A stretch of DNA of 64,000 bases from Ancylobacter sonchi (GCF_018390695.1 NZ_JAHBGF010000010.1:124001-188000); one strand, 5' to 3'. Counted from the stretch's first letter, positions 1-8,793 are shown. Numbers and translations: made by a program. Notes: generated by a model from the letters alone, not told the origin.

Positions 1-186
1 AACACGGTAAGTCGGGGGGCGAGCGCCCATCGCGGATCACCACGCATCGCATCACGCATCGATCGGGCGCGGTGCAAGCCGCGCGTCGAAGCCTTCCTCG
101 ACGCGGTCATCGGTCACCTCGAGCGGAACATCGCCTGCATCTGCGACAAGCGGCCGTTCGGGGGCCGAAGCTACGCAATCCCCTAG
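1..186 (+). pseudogene. possible C-terminal remnant of a LysR-family regulator, cut by the window edge
   Basis: The frame is open from base 1 to a TAG at 184-186. Its last 38 codons read CKPRVEAFLDAVIGHLERNI followed by a short tail. The PRVEAFLDAVIGHL stretch resembles the end of LysR-type effector domains, where an arginine-containing PRV-x-A-F-x-D motif precedes the final helix. The first 20 or so codons (HRGSPRIASRIDRA) do not look like a LysR protein, so a frameshift or truncation is possible. Too little is visible for a firm call; an unrelated open frame in GC-rich DNA is the alternative. Confidence 0.3.
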
Positions 187-545
187 GCGAGCACCTCAGC
201 CAGGCGATGAAGCCGCTGATCGAGCCCTATGCGGTGCTTCCGTCCAGCATGCGCACCACGCTTGGCATCGACCGAGCAGGGGTCGGACCGGCGCCGGGAA
301 TGATGGGTTGGAAACGGAAATGTCGGCCAGCTTCATCATGGCCGAGCTTATCGACAGAAGACGGCGCCTCCTGGGCTGCACGGGACCATGGCTTCAGCGT
401 CGCGGGTTCCCTAGATGGCTGGCAGGCCAGGTGCGCCTGTGTTCCGGCGATCCTCTGCGCACGTACGCACGCACATAGCGATGTGCTGCGTCACTCAATA
501 AGTACCGTTGACCTATTTCGCCGTCGCCGCTGCCAAAGAAGCAAG
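187..545. other. gap with no recognisable gene
   Basis: About 360 bases upstream of the oxidase operon. Open frames exist on both strands, but they have no family-like motifs, no convincing ribosome binding site and composition typical of chance frames in GC-rich DNA. I see no repeat or insertion-sequence end. Confidence 0.5.
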
Positions 546-574
546 CTGACAGGATATATCGCTCGGCGTATACT
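546..574 (+). promoter_or_regulatory. sigma70-type promoter for the DUF2189-cox operon
   Basis: CTGACA at 546-551 and TATACT at 569-574 are separated by exactly 17 bases. Each box differs from the TTGACA/TATAAT consensus at one position. It lies in locally AT-richer DNA about 95 bases before the first start codon, and no other gene stands between. Prediction from sequence only. Confidence 0.6.
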
Positions 575-667
575 GCGTTTTCAGTAGTCGCGGCACGTCC
601 GTGATCGAAATTTCTCGGATGCGCCTAATCGCGACGGATATCTCCTCGGGCAGGTCGTTCGGGAGGA

Positions 668-1534
668 ATGACGATGACGGTCCGTAATCCTGTTGAATGG
701 AGCTTCGACCAGATCAGGCAGACTCTTGATGCTGTCAAGTCGGTGGAGCATGCCTTCCATCACCCTGCGGAAGAGGCGGGCCTGGTGGTCCCGCAGGTGC
801 GGCGGATCACCGTCGCCGATCTCAAGGATGCGCTGACACGTGGGTTCAGCGACTTCGGCGCCTATCGGACGGATGTGCTCTTCATCTGCCTGATCTACCC
901 GCTGGCTGGCCTGTTGATCGGGGCTGCAACGCTCGGCAACGGCCTCCTGCACTTGCTGTTCCCGCTGGTCTCCGGCTTCGCGCTGATCGGCCCGTTCGCC
1001 GCCGCCGGGCTCTATGAGATGAGCCGGCGCCGCGAGCAGGGCCAATCGGTCACCTGGAGCGACGCCTTTGGCGTGTTCGCCTCTCCTTCGCTCGCCGCCA
1101 TCGTCGAACTCGGCCTGGTGCTCGTCGGCATCTTCCTGGTCTGGCTGCTGGTGGCGATGGGGATCTATCGGATGACGCTGGGGCCGGGTCTGCCGGAATC
1201 GGCGTCGGCCTTCATCACCGCGGTCTTCACCACCGGGCCGGGCTGGGCGCTGATCGTGATCGGCGTCGGGGTCGGCTTCCTGTTCGCGGTGGCGGTGCTC
1301 GCCATAAGCGCGGTGTCCTTCCCGCTGCTGCTGGATCATCGGGTCGGCGTGTCGGTCGCGGTGCGCACCTCGGTCCGCGCTTTCATGGTCAATCCGGTGC
1401 CCATGCTCGCCTGGGGCTTCATCGTCGCCGGCGGGCTGGTGCTGGGTGCCATTCCGCTGCTGGTCGGCCTCGTCGTGGTCATGCCGGTGCTCGGTCACGC
1501 CACCTGGCATCTCTATCGCAAGGTCGTGCAATAG
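668..1534 (+). CDS. DUF2189 family integral membrane protein
   Basis: About 288 residues. An N-terminal soluble stretch (residues 1-60) carrying VRRITVADLKDALTRGFSDF is followed by roughly six hydrophobic segments (about 70-90, 95-115, 145-170, 195-215, 220-240, 255-280). This is the DUF2189 pattern of small alphaproteobacterial membrane proteins. A function is not established; members often sit beside respiratory oxidase genes, and here it leads the cox operon, so a role in oxidase assembly or membrane environment is inference. Two ATGs are available, 668 and 674. The GGGAGG at 661-666 is better spaced for 674, which would shorten the protein by two residues. It ends 49 bases before the subunit II gene. 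Confidence 0.8.
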   Translation: MTMTVRNPVEWSFDQIRQTLDAVKSVEHAFHHPAEEAGLVVPQVRRITVADLKDALTRGFSDFGAYRTDVLFICLIYPLAGLLIGAATLGNGLLHLLFPLVSGFALIGPFAAAGLYEMSRRREQGQSVTWSDAFGVFASPSLAAIVELGLVLVGIFLVWLLVAMGIYRMTLGPGLPESASAFITAVFTTGPGWALIVIGVGVGFLFAVAVLAISAVSFPLLLDHRVGVSVAVRTSVRAFMVNPVPMLAWGFIVAGGLVLGAIPLLVGLVVVMPVLGHATWHLYRKVVQ

Positions 1535-1583
1535 GAACGAACGGTAACGGGGATCGCGGATCGAACGGCGGCCATGGAGATAT

Positions 1584-2420
1584 GTGATGCATGTCGTCCT
1601 GGTTCTTGTTGTGGTGGCCGTCGGCTCCGTGCTGTTTCATTTCCTGAGTCCGTGGTGGTGGACGCCCATCGCCTCGAATTGGCAATATATCGACGACACC
1701 ATCATCATCACCTTCTGGATCACCGGCGTCGTGTTCGTCGCCGTGCTGCTGTTCATGGCCTATTGCGTCTGGCGCTTCCGCCACCGCGAGGGGCATCGGG
1801 CCGCTTTCGAACCGGAGAACCGCAGGCTCGAAACCGGCCTCACCGTCATCACCGGACTCGGGGTCGCGGCGATGCTGGCGCCCGGGCTGTTCGTGTGGAA
1901 CCACTTCATCACCGTTCCTCCGGACGCCTCGGCGATCGAGATCGTCGGCCAGCAATGGCAATGGAGCTTCCGGCTGCCGGGCCAGGACGGCAAGCTCGGC
2001 AGGACCCGCGTCGACAGCATTGCCGACGACAATCCGCTCGGACTGGATAGGAACGATCCCGACGGCCGGGACGATGTCGTGCTGCAGGGCGAGGATCTGC
2101 ATCTGCCGATCGGCAAGCCGATCAAGGTGCTGCTGCGCTCCACCGACGTGCTGCATGATTTCTACGTGCCGGAGTTCCGGGCCAAGATGGACATCTTGCC
2201 GGGCTCCAGCACCTATTTCTGGCTCACCCCGACACGCACCGGCACGTTCGACATCCTCTGCGCGGAGCTCTGCGGCACCGGCCATCCCTATATGCGCGGA
2301 TCGGTCGTGGTCGAGGAGCAGGTGGCCTACGACGCCTGGCTGGATGGCCAGCAGAGGCGGATGCTCGCGCAGCAGGACGGAACGACGAGGCAGAAGGGCG
2401 AGGTCAAGGCTCAGCAATAG
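1584..2420 (+). CDS. coxM: cytochrome c oxidase subunit II (CoxM-like)
   Basis: Subunit II takes electrons from cytochrome c through its binuclear CuA centre and passes them to subunit I. Two N-terminal membrane segments (about residues 3-22 and 40-65) anchor a periplasmic cupredoxin domain. The CuA signature is complete: a histidine in LHDFYVPEF, then CAELCGTGHPYM, with both cysteines, the glutamate carbonyl position, the histidine and the methionine. IVGQQWQWSF is the conserved aromatic electron-entry patch. There is no CxxCH, so it is not a caa3 enzyme. The start is GTG 1584 or the ATG immediately after. An Asp-rich loop (DDNPLGLDRNDPDGRDD) inside the cupredoxin fold is typical of the alternative oxidases rather than mitochondrial-type CoxB. 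Gene order II-I-III-III matches coxMNOP of Bradyrhizobium. Confidence 0.9.
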   Translation: MMHVVLVLVVVAVGSVLFHFLSPWWWTPIASNWQYIDDTIIITFWITGVVFVAVLLFMAYCVWRFRHREGHRAAFEPENRRLETGLTVITGLGVAAMLAPGLFVWNHFITVPPDASAIEIVGQQWQWSFRLPGQDGKLGRTRVDSIADDNPLGLDRNDPDGRDDVVLQGEDLHLPIGKPIKVLLRSTDVLHDFYVPEFRAKMDILPGSSTYFWLTPTRTGTFDILCAELCGTGHPYMRGSVVVEEQVAYDAWLDGQQRRMLAQQDGTTRQKGEVKAQQ

Positions 2421-2449
2421 GCAAGCCTAGCTTGCGAGGGAGGGTGCCG

Positions 2450-4222
2450 ATGGTCGATGTTCCGCTTGGCGTGGCCGGCGTGCCGCCGGCCGAAGTCGAA
2501 GATGTCGAACTCTACCATCCGAAGAGCTGGGTGACGCATTATGTGTTCAGCCAGGACGCGAAGATCATCGCCGTGCAATATTCCGTCACCGCGCTGTCGA
2601 TCGGCCTGGTCGCGTTGATGCTGTCCTGGCTGATGCGATTGCAGCTGGCATTCCCCGGCGCACTCTCCTTCATCGACGCCGATGCCTATTACCAGCTGAT
2701 CACCATGCACGGCATGATGATGGTGGTCTATGTGCTGACTGCGCTGTTCCTCGGCGGCTTCGGCAATTACCTGATCCCCCTGATGCTCGGCGCGCGGGAC
2801 ATGGTGTTTCCCTATGCCAACATGCTGAGCTTCTGGTTCTATCTGCTCGCGGTCGTCGTGCTGTTCGCCAGCTTCGCGGTGCCGGGCGGGCCGACCGGCG
2901 CCGGCTGGACGCTCTATCCGCCCCAGTCGATCACCGCCGGCACGCCGGGCCTCGCCTGGGGCATCGTCATGATGCTGGTCTCGCTGATGATCTTCATCGT
3001 CGGCTTCACCATGGGCGGCCTCAACTACGTGGTCACCGTTCTGCAGGGCCGCACACGCGGCATGACGCTGATGCGCATGCCGCTCACCGTCTGGGGCATC
3101 TTCACCGCCAGCGTGATGGCGCTGCTCGCCTTTCCCGCCCTGTTCGTCGGCGCCGTGATGATGCTGTTCGACCGGCTGCTCGGCACCAGCTTCTTCATGC
3201 CGGAGATCATCGAGCAGGGCGCGCGCCTGCCTTATGGCGGCGGCAGCCCGATCCTGTTCCAGCATCTGTTCTGGTTCTTCGGCCACCCCGAGGTCTACAT
3301 CGTCGCGCTGCCGGCATTCGGCATCGTCTCCGACCTCATCAGCGTCCATGCCCGGCGCAACATCTTCGGCTACCGGATGATGGTATGGGCGATCGTGGCG
3401 ATTGGCGCGCTCAGCTTCGTGGTGTGGGCGCACCACATGTATGTCAGCGGCATGAACCCCTATTTCGGGTTCTTCTTCGCGACCACCACCCTGATCATCG
3501 CGATACCGACCGCGATCAAGGTCTATAATTGGGTGCTGACGCTGTGGCGCGGCGACATCCACCTCACCACGCCCATGCTGTTTGCGCTCGCCTTCATCGT
3601 CACCTTCGTCAATGGCGGGCTGACGGGGCTGTTCCTCGGCAATGTGGTGGTGGACGTGCCTTTGTCCGACACCATGTTCGTCGTCGCCCATTTCCACATG
3701 GTGATGGGCGTGGCGCCGATCCTGGTGATCTTCGGCGCCATCTATCACTGGTATCCGAAGGTGACCGGGCGGCTGCTCAGCGTGCCGCTCGGACAGTTCC
3801 ATTTCTGGGTCACCTTCCTCGGCGCCTATCTGATCTTCTTCCCGATGCACTATCTCGGGCTTATGGGCGTGCCGCGCCGCTATTACGAGATGGGCGAGAC
3901 CGCGATCTATCCGCCGTCGGCGCACGACCTGAACATCTTCATCACGGTGATGGCGCTGCTGGTCGGCGCCGCGCAACTCGCCTTCGTGTTCAACCTGATC
4001 TGGAGCCTGCGCCACGGGCGCGGGGCCGGCGGCAATCCGTGGCGCGCCTGCTCGCTCGAATGGCAGACCTCGGCGACGCCGCCGCCGCACGGCAATTTCG
4101 GCAAGGAGCTGCCGATCGTCTATCGCTGGGCCTATGACTACAACGTGCCCGGCGCGCCGGAGGACTTCATCCCGCAGAATCAGCCGCCTCTGGCCGGCGA
4201 GATCGCGAGCAGGGCGCCATGA
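2450..4222 (+). CDS. coxN: cytochrome c oxidase subunit I (CoxN-like)
   Basis: Catalytic subunit of a heme-copper oxidase that reduces O2 and pumps protons; 590 residues with about 12 membrane helices. Heme a ligand in MHGMMMVVY; CuB histidine and cross-linked tyrosine in FGHPEVYI, including the D-channel glutamate; the CuB pair in VWAHHMY; the heme ligands in VVAHFHMVMG. All key residues are present, placing it in the A family. The start at 2450 is chosen because GAGGGAGG lies just upstream and MVDVPLG then begins the protein; a further upstream TTG at 2432 is less likely. The stop overlaps the next gene by four bases (ATGA), implying translational coupling. Confidence 0.95.
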   Translation: MVDVPLGVAGVPPAEVEDVELYHPKSWVTHYVFSQDAKIIAVQYSVTALSIGLVALMLSWLMRLQLAFPGALSFIDADAYYQLITMHGMMMVVYVLTALFLGGFGNYLIPLMLGARDMVFPYANMLSFWFYLLAVVVLFASFAVPGGPTGAGWTLYPPQSITAGTPGLAWGIVMMLVSLMIFIVGFTMGGLNYVVTVLQGRTRGMTLMRMPLTVWGIFTASVMALLAFPALFVGAVMMLFDRLLGTSFFMPEIIEQGARLPYGGGSPILFQHLFWFFGHPEVYIVALPAFGIVSDLISVHARRNIFGYRMMVWAIVAIGALSFVVWAHHMYVSGMNPYFGFFFATTTLIIAIPTAIKVYNWVLTLWRGDIHLTTPMLFALAFIVTFVNGGLTGLFLGNVVVDVPLSDTMFVVAHFHMVMGVAPILVIFGAIYHWYPKVTGRLLSVPLGQFHFWVTFLGAYLIFFPMHYLGLMGVPRRYYEMGETAIYPPSAHDLNIFITVMALLVGAAQLAFVFNLIWSLRHGRGAGGNPWRACSLEWQTSATPPPHGNFGKELPIVYRWAYDYNVPGAPEDFIPQNQPPLAGEIASRAP

Positions 4223-4929
4223 CCATCGTCGTCGCCTTCCTCGTCCTCGTCATCGGCATCGCCGCCTGGTGGCTGTCGACGCAGCGGATCATGTCCAAGC
4301 CCTGGCTGGAGATCGGCGTTATCGACGAGCCGCCGGGCGCCGGCCCGCCGGCGGCGGCGAAGATCGGGCTCTGCGTCTTCCTGGCGGTTGCCGGCGTGCT
4401 GTTCGCGCTCTCCATCAGCGCCTATTCGATGCGGCTGCAGGCCGCCGACTGGTGGCCGCTGCCGGCGCCACGGCTGCTCTGGTTCAACACCGGCCTGCTC
4501 ATCCTCGCCAGTGCCACGCTGGAATGGACCAAGGCGCAGTCCCGCCATGCGAGCCTCGATGGCGTGCGCTTCGGGCTGGTCGGTGCCGGCGTCTTCACGC
4601 TCGCCTTCGTCGTCGGCCAGCTGGTGGTCTGGCGCGAACTGGTGGAGGAGGGCTATTTTCTCGCCTCCAATCCCGCCAATGCCTTCTTCTATCTGATGAC
4701 CGGTCTGCACGGGCTGCACGTGATGGGCGGGCTCGTCGCGCTGGCGCGCGTCACGCTGCGCGCGTTCAGCGCCGATGAGGTCGGCGTCGAGCGGGGCAAG
4801 CTGCGGCTCGGCGTCGAGCTGTGCGCCATCTACTGGCATTTCCTGCTCGTCGTGTGGCTGGTCCTGTTTGCGCTGATCGCCGGCTGGGCCGGCGATTTCT
4901 TCGAGATCTGTCGTCAAGCGTTGAGCTGA
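4219..4929 (+). CDS. coxO: cytochrome c oxidase subunit III, first copy (CoxO-like)
   Basis: 236 residues with about seven hydrophobic helices. FFYLMTGLHGLHVMGGLVAL and the C-terminal YWHFLLVVWLVLFALI are the subunit III signatures. Subunit III stabilises subunit I and helps proton uptake during turnover. It overlaps the subunit I stop as ATGA. The sequence before residue 55 is short and unlike canonical CoxC, as expected for the CoxO type. Paired with a second subunit III gene immediately downstream. Confidence 0.88.
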   Translation: MTIVVAFLVLVIGIAAWWLSTQRIMSKPWLEIGVIDEPPGAGPPAAAKIGLCVFLAVAGVLFALSISAYSMRLQAADWWPLPAPRLLWFNTGLLILASATLEWTKAQSRHASLDGVRFGLVGAGVFTLAFVVGQLVVWRELVEEGYFLASNPANAFFYLMTGLHGLHVMGGLVALARVTLRAFSADEVGVERGKLRLGVELCAIYWHFLLVVWLVLFALIAGWAGDFFEICRQALS

Positions 4930-4956
4930 ACATGTCCTGAGCCGAAGGAGCGATCG

Positions 4957-5679
4957 ATGGTGCAGATCTCGCTGAGGAACGAGGCGGACGAGGCCCGGCA
5001 ATCCGCCGGTCTTGCCAGCATCGCCGCCGATCTCTCGTCCGACCAGCGGGCGTTCAAGAACGTCTCCTGGGGGAAGGCCATGATGTGGATCTTCCTCCTG
5101 AGCGACACCTTCGTCTTCAGTTGCTTCCTGATCTCTTACATGACAGCGCGGATGTCGACGACGGTGCCCTGGCCCAATCCCAGCGAGGTGTTCGCGCTGG
5201 AGATCGGCGGCACGTCGTTTCCGCTGCTCCTGATCGCTATCATGACCTTCGTGCTGATCAGCAGCAGCGGGACCATGGCGATGGCGGTGAATTATGGCTA
5301 CCGGCGCGACCGCATCACCACCGCCGCGCTCATGCTGGCGACGGCGGTGCTGGGCGCCGCTTTCGTCGGCATGCAGGCCTTCGAATGGACCAAGCTGATC
5401 CATGAGGGCGTGCGGCCGTGGGAGAACCCGTGGGGCGCCGCGCAGTTCGGCTCCAGCTTCTTCATGATCACCGGTTTCCACGGCACGCATGTCACCTTCG
5501 GCGTGATCTTCCTCATCGCCATTGCGCGCAAGGTGCTGCGCGGAGATTTCGATACAGGAAGGCGCGGATTCTTCACCAGCCGGAAGGGGAACTATGAAGC
5601 CGTCGAGATCATGGGCCTCTATTGGCACTTCGTCGATCTGGTCTGGGTATTCATCTTCGCCTTCTTCTATCTGTGGTGA
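4957..5679 (+). CDS. coxP: cytochrome c oxidase subunit III, second copy (CoxP-like)
   Basis: 240 residues. A soluble N-terminus of about 45 residues precedes five or so membrane helices. The family motifs are clear: WGKAMMWIFLLSDTFVFSCF, MQAFEWTKLI, FFMITGFHGTHVTFGVIF and LYWHFVDLVWVFIFAFFYLW. The last of these is closer to canonical CoxC/CyoC than the upstream copy. The start at ATG 4957 follows GAAGGAGCG with good spacing. Having two subunit III genes in one operon is the hallmark of the coxMNOP arrangement; whether both are in one complex is not visible from sequence. Confidence 0.9.
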   Translation: MVQISLRNEADEARQSAGLASIAADLSSDQRAFKNVSWGKAMMWIFLLSDTFVFSCFLISYMTARMSTTVPWPNPSEVFALEIGGTSFPLLLIAIMTFVLISSSGTMAMAVNYGYRRDRITTAALMLATAVLGAAFVGMQAFEWTKLIHEGVRPWENPWGAAQFGSSFFMITGFHGTHVTFGVIFLIAIARKVLRGDFDTGRRGFFTSRKGNYEAVEIMGLYWHFVDLVWVFIFAFFYLW

Positions 5680-5684
5680 GCAAA

Positions 5685-6014
5685 ATGACCCATGTCGCGA
5701 CCCATGACACCGCGCAGCACCCGATCCGGCTTTATCTCGTGGTGTGGGGCTGGCTGTTCGTGCTCAGCACCTGCTCCTACATGGTCGATTATTTCCATCT
5801 GCAGGGGCATCTCAGATATTCGCTGATCCTGCTGTTCATGGTGCTCAAGGCGGGGCTGATCGTCGCCGTCTTCATGCACATGGCCTGGGAGCGGCTGGCG
5901 CTGGTCTACGCCATCCTGCTGCCGATCGGCGCGGTGCTGGTCTTCGTCGCCATCATGGTCCTGGAGTCGGACTACACGCTGTTGAGCCGCACCCTTCATC
6001 CCGGCCTGTTGTGA
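5685..6014 (+). CDS. oxidase subunit IV (CyoD/COX4-type small membrane protein)
   Basis: 109 residues with three hydrophobic helices and the motif LKAGLIVAVFMHMAWER, typical of prokaryotic cytochrome c oxidase subunit IV (CyoD-like). This subunit is non-catalytic and supports assembly. The ATG at 5685 is preferred; an in-frame GTG at 5676 overlaps the CoxP stop and would add three residues. Last gene of the oxidase operon. No heme a synthesis or CuA/CuB insertion genes (ctaA, ctaB, ctaG, sco) are nearby, so assembly must rely on genes elsewhere. Confidence 0.85.
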   Translation: MTHVATHDTAQHPIRLYLVVWGWLFVLSTCSYMVDYFHLQGHLRYSLILLFMVLKAGLIVAVFMHMAWERLALVYAILLPIGAVLVFVAIMVLESDYTLLSRTLHPGLL

Positions 6015-6091
6015 GCGGATGACGGGATCGGGTTGAAGTCGTCGCCTCGTCCGACGATGTTCATGCGCGTTGGAATGTCGAGGGCCGAGCC

Positions 6092-6667
6092 ATGAGCCAT
6101 GCCATGGGCCAATCACCGCAGCACTATCTCATCTTCGAAACGGCTGGCGGCTATTGCGGCATCGCCTGGAGCGAAGCCGGCATCACCCGTTTCCAGCTGC
6201 CGACGCACAGCGCCGAAGCGACCGAGCGCAATCTGCTGCGGCGCGTGCCGGAGGCCGTCCCCGGCACGCCTCGCGCGGAGATCGACGAGGCGGTCGCCGC
6301 GGTGAAGCGCTATTTCGCCGGCGAGGCGGTTGATTTTTCGCACGTCACGCTCGACCTCGGCGATCAGGACGACTTTTTCCGGCAGGTCTACGAAGCCGCT
6401 CGACAGGTCGGCTGGGGCGAGACCACGACCTATGGCACGCTGGCCAGGCAGCTCGGCGCCGGACCGGAGGCGGCGCGCGATGTCGGGCAGGCCATGGCGA
6501 CGAACCCGGTGGCGCTGCTCATTCCCTGCCACCGCGTGCTCGCGGCCGGCGGCAAGGTCGGCGGCTTCTCCGCCCCGGGCGGCTCCGCCGCCAAGATCCG
6601 CATGCTGGAGCTTGAGGGCGTCCATCTCGGCCCGCCGCCACCGGCGCAGCAGTCTTTCGGGTTCTGA
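6092..6667 (+). CDS. ogt: methylated-DNA-[protein]-cysteine S-methyltransferase
   Basis: 191 residues. Suicide DNA repair protein that moves the alkyl group from O6-alkylguanine onto its own cysteine. The active site LIPCHRVLAAGGKVGGFS is intact with the acceptor cysteine, and the helix-turn-helix part GETTTYGTLARQLG with its arginine finger region precedes it. An N-terminal ribonuclease-H-like domain occupies residues 1-95. There is no AraC-type Ada N-terminus, so this is the Ogt form. It lies 77 bases after the cox operon on the same strand; co-transcription is possible but functionally unexplained. Confidence 0.92.
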   Translation: MSHAMGQSPQHYLIFETAGGYCGIAWSEAGITRFQLPTHSAEATERNLLRRVPEAVPGTPRAEIDEAVAAVKRYFAGEAVDFSHVTLDLGDQDDFFRQVYEAARQVGWGETTTYGTLARQLGAGPEAARDVGQAMATNPVALLIPCHRVLAAGGKVGGFSAPGGSAAKIRMLELEGVHLGPPPPAQQSFGF

Positions 6668-6831
6668 ACAACGCCGTTCGGCCGGGACGCGCCCCGGATA
6701 CTGACGTTTGTGCGCGGCGAGGTCCTGAGTGGCGAAGCGACCTGCCTTCGTGGTCGGCGCGCCGGAAGGCCATGGTCCTGGAACAACGCCGGGCACAGGT
6801 CCGATATCGACCCAGGGCGGCAATCGCATCC

Positions 6832-8088
6832 TCAGCGGGAATGTCGCGAACGCTCGAAAATGTGCTCGGCCAGGCGCGGCGCCTCCTCGGCGACCGCCAA
6901 TACCAGGCCGGACTTCCGCGTCGAGGCGAAATCCAGCCCGGCGAAATAGATGCCCGGCAGGGAGGCCACGCCGTCCTCGTGAAGGGGCTGCCCCCACGGG
7001 TCGAGGACGCCGGGGAGCCTCACCCAGCTGAAATCGCCACGAAAGCCCGTGCACCACACCACGGTCGCAATGCCGGCTCCGGCAAGATCAAGCGAGCCGA
7101 TCCCCGGGTCTGGCACACGCGCCGCGACGGTTTCCGCCGGATCGGGCTCCGATGCCGGGGCATCGATCCCGCAGAGCTGGATGTAGCCGTCGATATAGCG
7201 CCTGACGTTGGCGGAGGCGTCATCGGCAAAACGCATGTTCTCGTCGAGATCGCCGGCGAACGACAGCGCGCCGCCTTCCTCGACGCCTGCAAGGCGGCCA
7301 AGCAGCACCACACCCCGAGCGCTGAGGGCCTGTAGGCTGATCGTATGTTCCACCCCGAGCAGGCCGCGAGGCGGAAGACGTCCGGCAAGCCGGATGACCT
7401 CCTCCCGACGCACGTCGAGAAAACCGCTTTCGACGAGCCAGATCATGATGTCGCGGCCACGATAGCGCCTCGGTAGGCGACCGACCCGGCTGGTGGCGAG
7501 GAACACCTTTCGGCCGCCTTCCGCCAGTTCTTCCGCGATCTGGCAGCCCGACTGGCCGCTTCCAACGACCAGCACCACTCCAAGCGGCAGATCGGCGACG
7601 CTCCGATAGCCGGATGCATCGATCTGGTGGAGGCTGGCCGGCAATGCACGGGAAAAAGCCGGCCGTACCGGGCAATTCAAGCCGCCGCTTGCGATCACCA
7701 CGTTTCGCGTCCAGATGTCTCCGCGCGACGTGGCGAGCCGGTAAGCGCCATTTTCGCTTCCGCCGATGAGTTCGATCACCCGCGTGTCGGGTTCGACATC
7801 GAGCCCGTTGCGCCTGGCAAAGTCCTCGAGGAGAGCGACGAACTGGTCGCGTGTCAGGGTGCCGAACGGATCCGAACCGCTGTAGCGGTCGCCGGGCATG
7901 ATGGTCTGCACATTGGGAGTGTTCATCTTGAACGAATCCCACCGCTGCGTGCGCCACGTCTCCCCGATGCGCCCCCGTTCCAGCACCCTGTGGCGCAGCC
8001 CCTTTCTCGCAAGCGCATGGCTGACGCCGAGGCCCGCCCAGCCGGCGCCGACCACGACCGCGTCAAGGACGTTGGCATCTCCCGTCAT
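6832..8088 (-). CDS. flavin-containing monooxygenase / CzcO-type NAD(P)-FAD oxidoreductase
   Basis: 418 residues with two dinucleotide-binding folds: VVGAGWAGLGVSHAL near the N-terminus for FAD and VVGSGQSGCQIAEEL around residue 165 for NADPH. A CTGFRGDFSWV segment near residue 350 and a C-terminal GIYFAGLDF are typical of the flavin monooxygenase/Baeyer-Villiger superfamily often annotated CzcO. The full BVMO fingerprint FxGxxxHxxxW is not seen, so simple N- or S-oxygenation, or a thioredoxin-reductase-like role, cannot be excluded. The substrate is unknown. The start ATG overlaps the stop of a small upstream frame (ATGA). Confidence 0.8.
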   Translation of the reverse strand: MTGDANVLDAVVVGAGWAGLGVSHALARKGLRHRVLERGRIGETWRTQRWDSFKMNTPNVQTIMPGDRYSGSDPFGTLTRDQFVALLEDFARRNGLDVEPDTRVIELIGGSENGAYRLATSRGDIWTRNVVIASGGLNCPVRPAFSRALPASLHQIDASGYRSVADLPLGVVLVVGSGQSGCQIAEELAEGGRKVFLATSRVGRLPRRYRGRDIMIWLVESGFLDVRREEVIRLAGRLPPRGLLGVEHTISLQALSARGVVLLGRLAGVEEGGALSFAGDLDENMRFADDASANVRRYIDGYIQLCGIDAPASEPDPAETVAARVPDPGIGSLDLAGAGIATVVWCTGFRGDFSWVRLPGVLDPWGQPLHEDGVASLPGIYFAGLDFASTRKSGLVLAVAEEAPRLAEHIFERSRHSR

Positions 8089-8285
8089 GCGCCGCCGTCC
8101 CGGATGAACGCATCGCCGAAGTTCGTGGTGGGGAGTGCTGCACGCGGCGAACGGGGCACCCCTGCGGGCGGCTCATCGCCGATCCGGGGCGCGTCATAAA
8201 AGTCGATCTCGGCGATCCCCATGAGTATCCGCCCCGGTGCCGCGATCACGATAACAGTTTCGTAGGCGCATGGCACGATCGACAT
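8085..8285 (-). other. possible small coupled ORF or remnant upstream of the monooxygenase
   Basis: A 66-codon frame beginning MSIVPCAYETVIVIAAPG ends in a TGA that overlaps the monooxygenase ATG by four bases, an arrangement normally seen between real genes. The sequence (RILMGIAEIDFYDAPRIG) looks protein-like, but I do not recognise it. The frame stays open further upstream to about 8891 with much less protein-like composition. It may be the end of a decayed gene, or chance. Confidence 0.3.
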
Positions 8286-8643
8286 CCACGCGACACTGGC
8301 ATTGGTGAGGTGAATGTGGCGACGATCGAGAGCGCCTGCTTGGTGCCCGTCGGCGCAGAAGCATGGCACTTCGATTGCGATGCACGCACGATTCTTGCGA
8401 TGTCTGCCGCGATCATCCGGTCTTGGTGACAGCACGTGGGCGCCGACCTGTCCGCGATCCGCTTCCCTTGCGGCTTGCGCGTCGCCCTGCGGCGAGCGGC
8501 CGGCTGGCTCGCTGCGCCCCCGGGCCATGGTCGAACCCGGCTTGAGGCTGGGCGGTGCCTGCAACGTCCATGGAGGCCGGAAAACCCAGATCAGTTTATA
8601 AGTATTAGGAATCGATATTGAATGATCGTGCGGAAATTTTCGG
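8286..8643. other. gap with no recognisable gene
   Basis: GC-rich spacer between the minus-strand monooxygenase unit and the regulatory region of the GltB-like operon. Open frames on both strands carry no recognisable motifs. The DNA turns AT-rich from about 8590 onward, marking the divergent promoter area. Confidence 0.45.
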
Positions 8644-8664
8644 TCATTCCAATTATTGGAATGA
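8644..8664. promoter_or_regulatory. 21-bp perfect palindrome, operator candidate for the GltB-like operon
   Basis: The arms TCATTCCAAT (8644-8653) and ATTGGAATGA (8655-8664) are exact reverse complements around a single T. It lies about 130 bases upstream of the GltB-like start and about 28 bases before a possible -35 box. Ten-base perfect arms in an AT-rich island are most simply a binding site for a dimeric regulator; which one is unknown. It does not match the classical Fur, Irr or RirA boxes as I know them. Confidence 0.65.
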
Positions 8665-8691
8665 TTAAAATTACAGATAGTTCCGGCCGAC

Positions 8692-8720
8692 TTGTCAACG
8701 TGCCGGGAAGTTAATAAGTA
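8692..8720 (+). promoter_or_regulatory. possible promoter of the GltB-like operon
   Basis: TTGTCA at 8692-8697 and TAAGTA at 8715-8720 with a 17-base spacer. The -10 box is poor, so this is tentative; position and AT content are the main support. Confidence 0.35.
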
Positions 8721-8793
8721 AATCTTCCGATATTCGTGCGGATTCCGGCCCTGTACCCGATCCGCGACGACATCACCTCTTCCGTCTTCCAGA

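Noticed and set aside
581..1531. Long minus-strand frame opposite the DUF2189 gene
   Set aside because: His/Asp/Arg/Gln-rich composition without any fold-like pattern; mirror of a GC-rich membrane-protein gene on the other strand.
2411..4090. 559-codon minus-strand frame opposite coxN
   Set aside because: Same artefact: repeats of His-Asp-Glu-Gln caused by antisense reading of membrane helices.
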